Notes: generated from the letters alone by a model not told the origin. Counted from the first letter of the stretch, positions 41,871 to 56,300 are shown. The stretch is 64,000 nucleotides of DNA from Melieria omissa (GCA_963971225.1 OZ020268.1:52378404-52442403), one strand, 5' to 3'. Translations and numbers: made by a program.

Positions 41871-42800
41871 AATGTTATGTTTACTGAAACAAGTTCATTG
41901 TTTAACGGAAAACTCAGCAAAAGTTTCTACAAAGCTGAAGACAAAGTCACATTGGGAAATGGTTCTGTTTACTGAAAACTCAAAGTTGCTGAAAAGTTGA
42001 GCTGAAGATAAATTCTCAACCAATAACTTCGAACCTAGTAATTTAAGTTCTTAGCGAGCCCAATGGATTACCTTCACTTTGTGAAATTGTGTTCATTGAA
42101 CTCACTCAATGTTGTTGAAAGTTGTTACAAAGATGAAGTTTAAACCATTGGATTCATCCTTGAGCGCTTAGCAAGCCAGCTTCACTTGGTGAACTCAAAG
42201 TTGTTACAAAGTTGAGCTGAAGACAAAGTCTCAACCATTAAGTTCGAACCTAGTAATTTGAGTACTTGAAAAGCCAAATCGATTAGCTTCACTTTGATAA
42301 ATTGTGTTTACTGAAAACTCAAAGTTGCTGAAAAGTTGAGCTGAAGATAAATTCTCAACCAATAACTTCGAACCTAGTAATTTAAGTTCTTAGCGAGCCC
42401 AATGGATTACCTTCACTTTGTGAAATTGTGTTCATTGAACTCACTCAATGTTGTTGAAAGTTGTTACAAAGATGAAGTTTAAACCATTGGATTCATCCTT
42501 GAGCGCTTAGCAAGCTAGCTTCACTTGGTAAACTCAAAGTTGTTACAAAGTTCAGCTGTAGACAAAGTCTCAACCATTAAGTTCGAACCTAGTAATTTGA
42601 GTACTTAAAAAGCCAAATCGATTAGCTTCACTTTGATAAATGGCGTTTACTGAAAACTTAAAGTTAGTTAAGATGAAGTCTCAACCATTAAGTTCGAACC
42701 CAGTCACTAGCTTCACTTTGTGAACTCAAAGTTGCACTGAAAATGAAGTCTCCACCATTGGGTTCATCCTTGAGCCATTGAAAAGTTAAATTGATAAGTT
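41871..42800. repeat. Tandem array with a 339-base higher-order unit
   Basis: A unit starting ACTGAAAACTCAAAGTTGCT occurs at 41971 and again at 42310, with long stretches nearly identical between the two. Each unit is itself built of diverged subunits of about 100-120 bases sharing GTTCGAACCTAGTAATTT, GAAGTCTCAACCATTAAG and AGCTTCACTTTG phrases. Flanking subunits are more diverged. Confidence 0.85.
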
Positions 42801-43839
42801 TTAAATTTGGAAATCATTGTGTTTACAGTGTTAGATCCCTTGAAGAAGTTTTGAGTTGCGCAGTGAACATTGAGTTCTGCCAGTGATGTGTAACATAAAA
42901 ATTGTAAAATTGTTGTACAAGTACAGACAATTGATTGGAAATTTGTCTACTGAATAGTTATCATGAAATACTATAAATTTCTTAATAAAAAATTTACAAT
43001 CAGCAGTTAATTGTTGAGACAATGTCAATATCAAAAGTGCTGCACATCATCAAGCAAAGCAAACTGTGAATTTTTGAGTACAAACACAATGATCAGATGC
43101 TGTTTAATTGCTTCTTCTGCAACTGATAAGCAACACAAATCATGTCTAGCAGCTGTTTTAACATTTTAAATATTTATTTAACTGTATTCATATTGATTCT
43201 ACTGTAATAATGAAAGAAAATTGTGGCCACAAAATGCAAAAATGTGAGCTTGAAATTTGAAAGACACAAACAAATTTCAATTTAATTGAAATACGGCGAG
43301 CGTAACACATGTGGGACACCTAGACTTCGAAGAATTGGTCAACAATTTTAAACACAACACAACTTAGAACAGGTATACCATTTGTAGTATGCTCAGCATA
43401 ATTGGGTTTAAGAAGCGTCAAGGTGAACAGCCAAGAAGCTTTGAATGCTGCATTTGACATCGATTTCCAAAAGTATTTTCCAACAGCACATTTATTGCTT
43501 GTAAGCGCAAATACAAAAACCTTAACTAAGTCACACGTTATTGTGATTGCTTTGAATTGAATTTTTATAGCATTTTCCAATCAACTGTGCACTTGACATT
43601 GTTTCGGTTTGTCAAGTTTATTTATGTATATGTAAATAACAAATTGGTGTTTACATTACACAACGTCAACAGCTGTTTTGATCAACTGATGAAGCTTTTG
43701 GCAACTATACACTTTACACAACGGCACTTCATTGAGCTATCGGCTAATGCAAAAATTTGCAGCATTTCTGAAAATGTTTGCCCAACTCTAGCTGGGCAAC
43801 AACTGTCACACACATACATACACACACACACAAAGTACA
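42801..43839. other. Intergenic DNA without recognised features
   Basis: Moderately AT-rich. Short open frames on both strands have no recognisable motif. Ends with a CACACA run near 43808. Confidence 0.3.
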
Positions 43840-43852
43840 CAAGTTCTGCTGA

Positions 43853-43960
43853 CGAAATACCTCGCGGTGGTCCCAGGAGGGCAAACCGTCCGGACGAGAG
43901 GAGGGTTTAGCGGTTTAAAGTCCCGCACTGACCTATGCTTCGCTCCTCGTTAAAAAACAG
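43853..43960. other. GC-rich island in AT-rich surroundings
   Basis: About 100 bases with far higher GC than the neighbours, containing GGTGGTCCCAGGAGGGCAAA and CCCGCACTGACCTATGC. An A-rich stretch (GTTAAAAAACAGAAAAAAAA) follows. This is the composition of a small inserted retroelement or SINE-like piece. I do not recognise the family. Confidence 0.4.
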
Positions 43961-46900
43961 AAAAAAAAAACAAAGTACAAACACAACGCATTCAACTTAG
44001 ATGTGTTATGGATTTAATGTGTACAAAAAAATTCATAAATTTTTACTGTATAAACAAAATATTGAAAGGAAAAAAAATTAACAATAAACCAAAAGGTTGG
44101 GCAAAATTAACAAATCATGTCTGCTTGTTGCTGTTGCAGAGTTAAAGCAGTTGCAATGCGTTTAGACAATTTCGTTTGAGCTCAGTGCAAGTGTTGGTTG
44201 GTGGTTTTCACAAGTCATGTTACAGTGCACAGCACACGCAAATTCGTTTTGTTGTTGTTCATTATTTTTAATTTTTTTGTTTTTTTATTTTTTGTTTTTT
44301 GATATTTGTATATTTTCGATTAGCTTTTTTACTGCATTACGTGCATTTTAATGGTCTTTGATTTCTTTAATTAATTGCAGCAATTTTGCATTAATTTTAA
44401 ATAGCTTACAGAGTACACATGTATGTATGTATGTGTGTGTGTGTGTGTATATATATGTATATCATATGCATATATGTACGCATTTTTAGTCATAAGTTAA
44501 TTTTTTTCACGCACTTTATTTATTATATATTTTTTTACATTTATTATCCGCTTCACGTACGCTGCAACGTAATCTAAACTCAATGATGTGCTTATGCTGC
44601 TTAGACGTTGTTTTTGTTGGTTTGTTCATCTATAAATACTTTCACTTAAGCTCTCAAATATGCTAATATATTCCTCTCAATTATTTTCTATTTGGATTTT
44701 TCTGTACGTTTAGAAGTATGCGCTCATTTCATGGCGCGCATAATGTCAGTTTAAATTTCGTTAATTTGAATTTTTTTAATTTTTTTGTTGCAAATTTTAT
44801 ATAAATATATTTTGAATCATTTCATATGCGCTTCACTCGTTCATCAGCAAGTTGAAATGTTTTTATTGCTACCTTTACAAGTTTTTCATATTTTTGCTAC
44901 AAATAAAACGCCGCCAACGTCACCGTAGTGCAGTCAGTCCATCGGAGTTTTGTGGTCAATTTATGGAACAGCTACAAAACAAGATTTGATAGATGCAGAA
45001 ATATTTGTCTAAACAAAGCATTCTAATTAAATCATTGAGGGTCCGTTCAAGCCGATTATGTCAATTAATTGAACTAAAGTTTGCACTAATTTCTCCAAAT
45101 TCACAGATATCAAAACAGTAGCATCAGGCATAACGAAACTATATCCAATTTTGCAATTAGAAACATTGCTTGTGATTCTGCTTTTTCAGTATTGGATTTC
45201 TATTGTGCACTCAAGTCATCCATGAAGAATTGATATCTTGATGTGGAACTTCTGAAGCATCAGAATTTGAATAGCATTTTGGATTCGCTGAAACCCCAGA
45301 CTCCCAATGAACCATGATTGGATTCCGTCATGGAGAAATTCAAAAGTCCTGGATACAAGATATGTCAGTCTAATTGCCTCAGACTACAATTTGATCATCA
45401 TGATGAGAATACCATTATACTTTGCACAATCATAATGCATTAGTTGGCAGATTTCGGCATTACCTTCTGGATGTAAAAACAAATAAAGCTGTAGGAATGC
45501 ATATGTCAGAAGCATTGGAGCTGCAGCAGTGGCTGCTTATTCTCCTTTCATCACATTCGCATCAGTAAATCCAATAACACATTTTAAATGTGACCATTGC
45601 CAACACAGCTCTTGACTTTATATAATATTGGCAATCATTATAATAAATCTGGGCGCGTATTGTTTATATATTTAACACATGACCTGTCTGCCCATGCTTC
45701 ATTTGCCGGGCATCTTTCCCCCAAGCCTATCTTTACTATGCCACCCAGGAGAGACACCAATTCTGATTACAATCCTAGTCCAAGTGGATTCATTATTCCA
45801 TAAAACAAAAAGATTCGAGATTGGTTGCCAAGCAGCCACACTGCCGAACCATTCATCCCAATGGCAATGCAAAACAACTGTAGATGCATCTAATGCAATA
45901 AAAATGGATATGCCTAATAGTTGAACGTTCGACTTTGCTCCAATCTAATGGATTGAAAATTTATTGGTATTGTATCCAACAGACAAAATGTGGAGAGCTG
46001 CTCTGCAATGCCAATGTTCAATGTTTTGACCTATTGGAGTTGGTTCCTGTGGGTGTCACACATGTCTCTGTTGGACAAGGGCAGAATAAGCAAGTCATTT
46101 ATAGTTATTTAGGTTATGATTAACAACATAAACCAACATTAATGGCTGTCATTTCAACAAAAGTGTTAAGAAAAATATATATGGATAAAAAAAAACTAAA
46201 TAAAGAAATCAGTTTTGATTAACAACTCAAAATGCCGCATATTGCAAAGAGACACAGAAATACATTACGAAAAACAAATAAAACAAACATACAAAAAACT
46301 TGCCACACACATTTCAGCCAATTCTTTATCACATTGCCTTCGTTTATCGCTTCGAAATATGTACATACAAACTTCTCACCGCAGACTATCTGCCTAACTA
46401 TGCGACAGTCATCGGCTTGTAGACTTTAGCTACGCAAAACTAAGCAAACGAAATCAACACAAAATGCTAGCGAAACGAATTTTTCATACATTTTCCACGT
46501 TTTGGGCTGCTTTGCGGTTGTTTTGTTTGGCTTCCATGTCTATGCTGCAGTAGTTTGGATGTTTTCTGTGTGTGTTTGTGCGTGACGCACCCTCATGTGT
46601 ATGTGACGTTCGTATATAGGTATTTATATATCATATATATATATATAAAACTTGCTTTTTGTTTTTATTAAATTCAATAATTATTGTGTATTTTTGTTTT
46701 TATTGTAGCTGTAGTTGGTATTGCATTTCTCTTTGCTATGCTCTAATTTATTCCATTCCATTCCTTGCCATTCTGCTGGTTCTTCGTTTCATTCAAATTT
46801 CATTTTCTCGCTTTGCATTTCGTTAACAAAAGAGCAATGAGTTAATTTCTTGTTTTATATCCTCTAAACTAATTTTCGTTTTAATTACAAAAAGAAAGTG

Positions 46901-47322
46901 CAGCAGATTTACAAAAAAAAAAAGAAAATAATAATAAACATTAAAAATGTAGTAAAGATTATCATTATTTATAGTAAGTTTGCTTTAATTTAACCTTGCA
47001 GTTTGCTTTGCTTTGCTTCTTCTTCTTCTTTTTTTTTTGCTTTAATTAAACGCTTACAATTATTTACTTTAAATTATACGCTATACGCACAACATACCGC
47101 TCCGCACCGCACCGCATCGCGTCCCACTCTCACCCTCTTATCACATGCCAAACATGCACGCAGCAACTACCACCGTTGCCTCCGGCAATCCACAGCGGTA
47201 TTTACGGCACAGGTGGCGCCTTGACGCGACCAGCAGGGAGCGTTCGTGCGAATGGTGGTTGGGTGCGGGCGTGTAGTCGTAGACTTGATGGCGTTGGTGT
47301 GCAGGAAGCCGCTGTCTAAATT
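43961..47322. other. Noncoding region downstream of the large minus-strand gene
   Basis: AT-rich with TTG, TTTTT and GTATGT runs (44260-44300, 44425-44470). Between 45000 and 46100 base composition is more balanced, with several short open frames, but no known protein motif. Part of this must be the 3' UTR of the gene ending at 47323; its polyadenylation site is not identified. Confidence 0.4.
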
Positions 47323-50300
47323 TTATTGTCCATCGTAGAATTTTGTCACTTTGGCGACTTCTTCCCAAGCTGCAAGAAATCGAGATACCGCAATGAAAAT
47401 TCGAAAACTAGACATCATCAGTACAAGCGCCCAAGTCGGCCAAACACTCACCGGAACCAATGAAATCCACAATGATCTCGTTGTGCTGCAGCGAGCTGAT
47501 GGCCGTGGACATGGCGGGCGGTATGAAGTGAATGTCGAATTCTTTGCGTTGTATGCTCACCACCAGCGAGCCGGTGGGCGGCGCCTGTGTGGCCGATGCC
47601 GGCGGTGATGTCAGTGGTGGCGGCGTCGGCGACAGCTCGTGCGCATTGCTATTGCTGCTGTTGCTGCGGCTGCGCTGCGCAAAAGTGTACGTGTTGTTGT
47701 GGCTGGCTGTTGTTTGTTGTTGTAGTTGTTGCTGTTGATGCGGATGGTACTGATTATGATGATGGCGGTGGTGCTGCTGCTGCTGCTGCGGCTTATCCAC
47801 CGAGACGGATGACGCTGATGAGAAGGAACTTGACTTTGAAAAGGAATTCGAATTTTGGTATTGCTGGCGATGTTGTTGCTGTGGCTGCGACGGCGGCTGT
47901 GTGTGGTGATGTTCGGCAGCAGCGCGTGCCGCGGCTATAATTGCCGTCTCAATATCGTTGCAGGTCTCCAGCTGCTGTGGCGCCAGGCTGCTATTGTTTT
48001 TGGTGCTGTTGTCGCTGCTGTTGTATGTGGCAGCGGTGGTCTGTTGCTCGGCTGTGCTGTTGTTGCAGCTACCCGCCTCACTGCCGCTGCTGCTCAACAT
48101 CGAATTCTGTTGGCTGGCCTGCGCCAAAGGCGGCGAAACACGCTCGTACTGGCTGTCGCCGCTCGACTTGAGCGACTGCGACTGGCTGTTGCTGTTTACC
48201 ACGTAGATGCCGCTGTCGTTGACGCTACGACTCGCTGCAACCCCCACAAACGACGCATTCGGCGACGAGGCATTGGCGTTCGAGAACAGCACCAGACTGT
48301 CGGTGTAGGGCGTCAGACTGTTGACATTGGCAGCGTCCGTTGAAGCCACCGAGTCGTTGAAGTAGGCGACTGTCGCAGTTGCTGCGGCAGCTGTTGGTGG
48401 CGATAGTTTTGATTTTTGCTTTAGTGCGGCGCTACCTGCGACTGGCGCTTGTGATGTGTTGGGTAGTACCGCAGGTGGCTGTAGTTGCTGTTGCTCCTCG
48501 AAGCACTCGCTCAGCTCATCGCCGCTCTCCTCGTCAACAATGCTGTCGTCGAAGAACTTCAGCTCGTCCTCGTTGAAGTCGCCGAAGGTAAATTCGTTCG
48601 CACCAGCCATGTTACTGTCGCTGCGATCATCGTTTAGTATAATGACAGCGGGCCGATTGGCACACGTCGCCACTCCCGTCGCACCTGCCGGTACTGCCGA
48701 TGCGACTGCATAGTGCTTGCAACTGTTGTTGCCGGTCGCGTTGTTGCTGACATGCAACTTGTGATTCTTGTTGCCCGTCACGTGGGTCGCCTTCATATTG
48801 GCATTTGCAGTTGTGGCAGCTACGTTGCTGCTGACATTGTCAGCAGTAGCAGCAGGAGTACGCTGATGTTTGTTGTTGCCACTGCTGCTACTAATCGAAG
48901 TGGCGCTGGTTTGCGTCGCCGTTGTTGATTTCTGCGCCACATTCAACTCGACAACGGGCGCTGTTGCTGACGCTGCTGCAGTTCCCGCAGTCGTGGCGTT
49001 GAACGATACTGCCTCGACTGATGGTGTCTGCTGTTGTAGCTGTAGCTGTTGCTTTTCTTTTTTATTCTTGCGCGCCACGCTGGCCTGGTCGATAGCACAA
49101 GTCGCAGGCGATTGCAACGTCGTGTTGATCACGGTTGCCGTTGCGATGACCGTCGGTGATTTCTCTTTGGATTTGCGCACAGTTGTATTTGCGGCTGCTG
49201 GTGCAACAGTCGCCGCGGACGCAGCAACACCAGCTGCTGTTGTGACATAGTTACTGCTTGAGGTAGTTGTAGCTGTTTGAGGCGTTGTCGGGAGTGTTGT
49301 TGTCGCCATCATGGCCTTGGGCGCAACGCCAATGCTTATTTGCTGCTTTGCCGCAGCGGCAAAGTTGAATTGCGTAGCGGCCGTTGTGGCAGCAGACACG
49401 TTGGCGGAGGACAGTGCTACGTTGGTGGCGCTATGCCGCTTCACAGTCTTTTCCAATGCCGGATACTGCTGGTCCAGGTTGCTGCTGTTGAAACTGTAGC
49501 TCTCGTGCTCGACACTTTTTGATTTTTGCAGCGGTTGTTGAGGTTGGTGCGGTTGCTGCTGTTGCTGTTGTACACGCGGCGCACTAAAGTTGCTAACAAC
49601 AGCCTCAACCTTGGACAGTTCCGTGGCAAGGATGCGTTTTTCCACGCGGCTACTGCCACTGTTCTCTTTTGGTTCGCTGCCAACGGCAGAAATCGCGCCG
49701 GTGACTGTTGTTGCTGCCACAGCGGGCAACGGATCCGCAGCCGTTGAGCGCACAACCACAGCATTAGGCGCCGGTGGCACTGCTGTCAGGCTTTGTGAGT
49801 ATGAAATCAGCTTCATCGGATTGTTCGCTCTGCCGGCACCGGTCGTATCTACGCTGTTTACGGCAACAGTCGCTGTTGTTGAAGTGGTGGCCACAAGTTC
49901 AGGGAAATCTGGTTTACTGACCAGCTTCTTGGCTTTGGGCAATTTACCGCTGCCCATAGATGCCACTGCGTTTGTTTGCAACGCCACTGCAGCCGATCGG
50001 TTGGAATCGGTGTTGTCCACATTTGTGGACGTTGGCTCTGTCGGTGTGTTGTTACTGCTGAAACTACTACCATTTGGAGTTCCGTTGCCGGCACCGCTGA
50101 TGGTATTGTTGGAGTTCGTGTTGCTGTTGTTGGTGGCTGCGGAAGTATCCAAGGCTGGCCAACGGTCGGCTGCCGCAGCCGCAGCAATATCTGCGTACGA
50201 AATTGGAGCCGGCGAGCCGTTGCCCGCGGCTGCCGTAGGCGTACCGCCAGAGCCCTTGTGCCGCTGGGACTTGTTCTTAGTCGTTGATTCTATGGGCAAC

Positions 50301-53300
50301 GAATGCACCGAATCGAGATCACTGGAGTCGGACTTCTCCGATGGTGGCATTGAGGAGGTGGACTTGCGACGCAACTTGTCGCCGCCGCTACCGCCACTGC
50401 TGGTGCTGCCACCGCCAGTGCCGTTGCTGCCAGCGACCGACGCAGCCACATGCTGCTGCTGATGCTGCAACTGTTGTTGTTGCTGTTGATATTGTGCTTG
50501 CGCCTGTTGTTGTTGCAAATGATAGTGTTGTTGCTGGTATTGTTGCTGGTATTGTTGATTGTTGTGCATTTCTATGCGCTCACCGCCGTACGAATGAATG
50601 TTGCCATAAAATTTGTAACGTTGCATCTGCACCTGTTGTTGTTGTTGCTGCTGCTGCTGTTGCTGAGAGCCAAACGCATTTGTGTACGGCTTCAGCACGA
50701 AATTGTGCGTGCGATTGTAAGCGCCCGTTGCTGAGGAGTTGTAGGAGTTGCCTATGTTGTTGCTGTTTGTCTCATCCGCCATAGTGCGCTGCTTTTTCGG
50801 CTTCTTCTTCTTGGTCACCACGTGAAACTCCGCCGTTTCGGGCAGCAAAGCGTCCGTGGTTAAGATGCCAAGGTTCACAAGTGCTGAAGATCCGATCCAG
50901 TCATAGTTATTAATGGCATTAGATAACGAGTTACTGTCCGACTTTTTGCGTTTTTCTGACTTGTCGACTTTGTCCGACTTTTCAGACTTATCAGATCTCT
51001 CTAATTTTTCTGATTTTTCTGCTTCATCCGACCTCTCCGTTTCTGCAACAACAACGTTATTTAGCAGTTTTTCTCCCTTTTGGATTTCCTTATCTAATTT
51101 TTCTTTCTCCTTTTCTCTTTCTTTTTCCTTGTCCTTGTCCTTGTCCTTCTCCGGCTCCTTCTCCTTATCCTTGTCTCTATCTTTTTCCTTCTCCTTATCT
51201 TTGTTCTTGCCCTTTTTCTCCTTGCACGTCTTCTCCTCGGTGTCGCCTGCTGTGCTGTTACTATTATTGCCGCTATTGTGGCTTTCACCCAAATACTGCA
51301 ACTCTTCGGTGCCCCACGAGCGCCGTTCGCCTTTGCGATTGCCCGCAGTTGCACTTTGCTTGTTATTGCCAGCGCTTGCCGCCGTCGTCGCAGCAGCGAT
51401 ATCTTTGCCGCTGCCACTCTCGAAATTCTTATTTATGTCTGCCGCCGAGGCCGAGTTGTTGTTCTTGCTATTCTTGCCACTGCCTTTGCTTCGCATTGTG
51501 ACATTGTTGTTCTCGGTGGTTGCAGCGCTGCGCTTCAGATCGTCCACGTCGATTTTGGCACAACTGCGCAGCTCCTCCAGCGAGTTGCTTTTCTTCATTT
51601 TGTTGTGCTTCTCTTTGTCCTTTTTGCGTTCTTTCTTTTTGCTGTTCTCGGCGAACTTTCCGCCGCCTGCACCGCCACACTGTTTGTTGTTATTGTCTTC
51701 GCTGCTTTCAATGTACTTGACTAGCTCCTCGACAGGATCACATCCACGATAGCCAGCCAACTGTTCCGGTTTGACGGAAACGGTATTGTCCTTCTTCGCC
51801 TTAGTCTTCGTTTTGGTCTTGGTCTGCGGCTGTCCGGCATTGACAATGGCTGCGGAGGCCGTTATGCTAACACTGCTCAAACTATTGCTATGCGGCAGCT
51901 CAACCTGGGCGGTGAATTCTCCCAGCGAATTGCCGTTCTCATCCAGTTGTCGCTAAAATGGAGAGAAGCGGAAAAGCATTTGTTAGTCAATTGACATAAG
52001 GGGGTGGAACACAAAATCGCATCTTGATATTTGCATTACCGGTAGCGATTTGCCGAAATTGCCACTGCCGTTGTTGTTGCTGTTGCCGCCGCTACTGCTA
52101 TTGCCTGCGCCGCCGACAGCCACTGAGGCACTCTTGGTGCCCACCATCACGCCGCTACCGTCACCCTTCTCGCCCATAACCGATTTGCACGACTTGTAGT
52201 GCTCATCGAATGGCATCGGTATGACGGAAGGGGTGTTCAGCGACTTCAGCGTTCCGGCAGCCACTCCTACTGCTGCACCGGCGACTCCAGCGCCAGCTGT
52301 ACTGCAGCCGGGAAAAACGCTGATGCGTTCCATTTGAGTGAAGCGAATGCCCTCGTCGACGTAGCAGTGCGACGACGTGGGTGCAAAGTCCGTTTTTGTT
52401 TGCAGTGTGCCATCGGTGCGATGTATATTCGGACGCGGTATACGCATATCCGTGTCCACACGATCGTAGTAGGCGGTGCACTGTGAGCAAAGACAAGCGA
52501 AACTAGACATTAGCGAAATGAACTGCACAAGCGACATGCAGCAGTGACTTACCTTCGCGTTGATGTCCTGCGCCTTCAAATGCAATATCTGCTGCTGCTG
52601 TTGTATGTCTATCATTTCGTCAATGGGTATGACGCAATCGCCAGCTGTGTTGACGGCGCCACCACATGGAGCGGCTGCAGCGCCGTGGCCGCTGGCGGCG
52701 GCTGCTGTAGTGCCATCCTTGCAATTGATGCTGTTGCTGCCGCTACCGCCGGTGCTGCTAATGCCAACGCTGCCACCGCTGTTGATGACATTAGTCACGC
52801 AGCTGCTCGGACCGCCTTCAGTGCCCAACAGCTTGGCGCTCTGGCGTTGCTGTTGCTGATCGAATATGTTCGCCATGTTTACGTTGCTGGACAGGCTGCT
52901 GGGCAGGCTGCCGCCCTCGCGCTGACGCGACGACACCGACGAGTATTTCTTCTGCCGCGACGTGTGATTCTGGCGTCGGTTGCGCTGACAACCGCCAACA
53001 CCCAAATAATCACAGTATTCGATTGGCAGCTCGAGAAGATTTTGCAAGGAACCGCCCTGTTTGTGATGGGGATGATGATGGTTCGGATGGTGGGGATGAC
53101 GATGACTGTTGGACGTATGCGATGTTATGTTGCTGTACTCTGCTTTCTCCTCATTCTCGACCTTGTGCAGCAAACTCTGTCATTTCAAGATAAATAGCAA
53201 ACAAAAACACGAGTTATTAATTACATGCGAGTGCCAATTGTGAATTTACAATAATTATCATATATTAATGCTATTTATTAGGTACGCGAGATTGCGGAAA

Positions 53301-56300
53301 ATTAGTCAAGTACTCGATGTTGTTTAGAGCAAATCAAGATTTGAAAGACTAATGCTTTCAACAACGGATTCAATGTGTATTACCTGACATTAATTAATTA
53401 CTTAATTTGCACAAAATGCCAAAAGACGAAGAAACAAAAACAAACGTTGATTGATTTAAGCTGCTTACCAAAAATATTTCACTTTTATCCTTTCTGTCTT
53501 TGGGGCATTTATATGAATAGGCTTCCTCAAGAAGCTTCTTTAAATCCGGTTCAGGCAGTTTTTCAATGCGAGTCTCTTCCAAAACTTCTGGTTTCTGTGA
53601 AACAAAAAAATATATAAACAAATATAAGTAACATTTTGAAGCTAATCAATGCGTAGAGTTTAAGCGAAGAATTAAATAAATTAAAAATTATCGATCTATT
53701 TAGTTTCATGAGGTTTGAAGTACGATTAAGTGAAGTAATCACAGAGTAACTAACTTCCTCTTGTAGTCCACATTGATCATATTGAAGGAATTAACGCTCT
53801 AGCTCAAGGTTTTTGAAGAATTATTAAAAATATTTCGCTTGGACTTGAACGAATCACTTATGTAGTGTAGAATAAATACGCTCTCTGAATTTGTTCGCTT
53901 TCCAACATAAACGTTAACGTTTACTCTCCATAGGGTTCACACTGTTTTGAGAAGTGCGTTTGACTTCCGATGACTGTTTGAATTGTTCCGAGAACATTTT
54001 ATTCAGACAACTCAGTTCAAATCAAGCAGAACTTTACATTTTGAATTCATAACAAATTTTTTCGGCAATTCGGCAATTTTGCCGAATTAATTCAGATTTT
54101 ATACGTTGGTCACGCTCTAGCAGCGACCTCGATGCTACGTCGGCGTCGCTGCCACTCGCGAGTAGCAGAATGGTCAACACTGCTCTAAAGGGTTAAGACA
54201 TTGAATATGTGCCAAAGTCCTTATTTCCTTTAGAAGAAAGTGTGTTCAAAAATCTTCTCTTTCAATAACTTACAGTCACACTTTTCTAAGCGTTTATTTG
54301 CCCCCACAGCTAATACAAAGAATCAAATAAAAACTAATGTCACTTCTTTCGCGGACATTCCAAAGGGCGCACACGATGACAACATAACCTACAAACTTGC
54401 CGCTGTTGCGCACGGAAGAGCCAAGGCACCGTTATGTACATAGGCGCAACAAGCAAACGAGCGCACACATTGTACTTACAGCCCGAAAGAATTCGATCGA
54501 TTTGGCGGAACCAATTCATGGAGTGCCAGCAGCAGAAAGAACGCAGGACACTGCCCAGAGGGTCGTTGACAAAGTGAAAAAAGTACGCGACGTCACAGTT
54601 TGAGCGTCACACTCTGGACGCGAACAAAGGCAACTAGAAGCTAGAAGCGACTTACTTTCTGACCAGCTGATGGCAGTTAACGATTTCGATGCGTTTAACC
54701 ACCCCCGTGCGCAGGAGATAGTTTGCATTGATTTCAATAACATAAAAAACAACAACGAAATTCTCGTAATATTCACTGCGTGCGCAAGGAGACGACGAAC
54801 AAATACTGAACTGAAATGGAATTTGAAATTGTGCGTTGCGGTGATTGGCAGCGTTGCCGCTGCCGCCGTTGCAATGATGCGGTTTATGTTTCGGCTTTGG
54901 TTTGGGTTTCGGCAGCAGCGTTTGCGAGACGGACATGTGTTCCAAGTTTAAGCGCACATCGGGTCGGCGGAGTGCACAGCTAACGGTGCTTCGCGGTTTT
55001 CGGTCTGACGATATGTGCTGCAGCGACTGCTTGCTGCTTACTTATTCTACGATATTTTTTATATACTGTGTTTTTTTTTATTTAGCACTGTGCTTTATCA
55101 GTGTGTGAACGCACTGCGAGCCGCATGTATGTACCGCCGTATGTATGCGCCTGCATGTGTGCATACATTTGTATATAATGTATAAATTTACATAAATATT
55201 GTAGTGGCGAGTGGTGTTAGGCGGAGCAGACAGACGGCGGCATGGAGTGCCTAAAATTATTTGCTCGCCTTTACGTATTTACTTAATTCGGTCTGACATT
55301 AAGCCCCACTGACTGGCACCGTTGCTGCTTAGCGCAGAGCACCGGTGTCCGCCTGCTGCAGCCGAGTTTTTGGCAACTTCAATGCAGGTCAAAGGCACAA
55401 GGTCAGCGGGCCGCATTTTACTATCGCCGTGCGTCATGGTGCAGCCACTAGCAGCGACGGCAACCGCGGTTCCGACACCGACACCAACACCTTATCTCGC
55501 TAGCGGGCACAGTTATCGTCCGTTATCTGCGCCGTGACAAGTGATATTGGGCAGCACATTGCCCAGCCGAAAGTGCAAATGCGGCACTCAGAAGTGAACA
55601 CAGCAGGTTGAAGTATAAGCAAAAAGTTGGAGCAAATGCCGGTGTGAAAGGCTGCAAAAACGATATGGCAAACCCAGTGTCAACACGGTTAGGAGGAAAA
55701 TGTCCCCCACCCCTTCCCTAAAGTTACTGCGCTTATGTCACATTTTAATGCGAAGGTATTAGAAGCAAAGGCAGACGGAAAGAGCGCTCTGGCGAAACGC
55801 GTTGTTGTTCTACTTTAATTACGGAAAATTAAAGTTTTACAGAATTTAGAAGGATATGGCCGGAGAAAGGCGACAACCAAGTCATTACGGAAATCCGCAT
55901 TAATTAATCGGTTAAATATTAAACATTCTGTTTTATTTAGTTAACACGTTAAAGACCGCATGCCCACCGGTGGGTCACACCGCAACAACATTACCAGCCC
56001 GCGTGGCCACGAGTGGGCACACGACATGTTTTGCCTGGGGACCGCTTTTACACCGGTGGGCATGATTTAAATTCAATTTATGTACAATAGTCCATTCGCC
56101 GGTCCCTCGAAGAGATACTGCATATAGCGGACTTAGTTAATTTGACATAGCCTCATTTTAAAACGATTTTTTTTAAACCAAACAAAATTGGCCGGTCCCT
56201 ATGTGAGAAATAAGATTTTTCAATGCGGTCTTCAACGTGTTAAAACCCAATTTAACTTGAGCACAGAATACGCCCGAGCGTTTACAAATTAAAATAATTA

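Noticed and set aside
41871..42800. A CRISPR-like array
   Set aside because: Units are long, contiguous and diverged, with no repeat-spacer alternation, and this is an insect genome.
45597..46123. Possible small genes in 45.6-46.1 kb
   Set aside because: Overlapping short frames with no recognisable protein pattern and no splice or promoter support.
47408..53200. Long open frames on the plus strand opposite the large gene (for example 49590-50462 and 50913-51752)
   Set aside because: They are antisense shadows of CAG/CAA, AAG and GCN repeats; the encoded Leu/Val/Ser/Phe-rich strings follow from repeat composition.
54397..54951. Plus-strand coding exons in the first intron of the large gene
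   Set aside because: Short open frames without motifs, splice context or similarity; higher GC alone is not enough.
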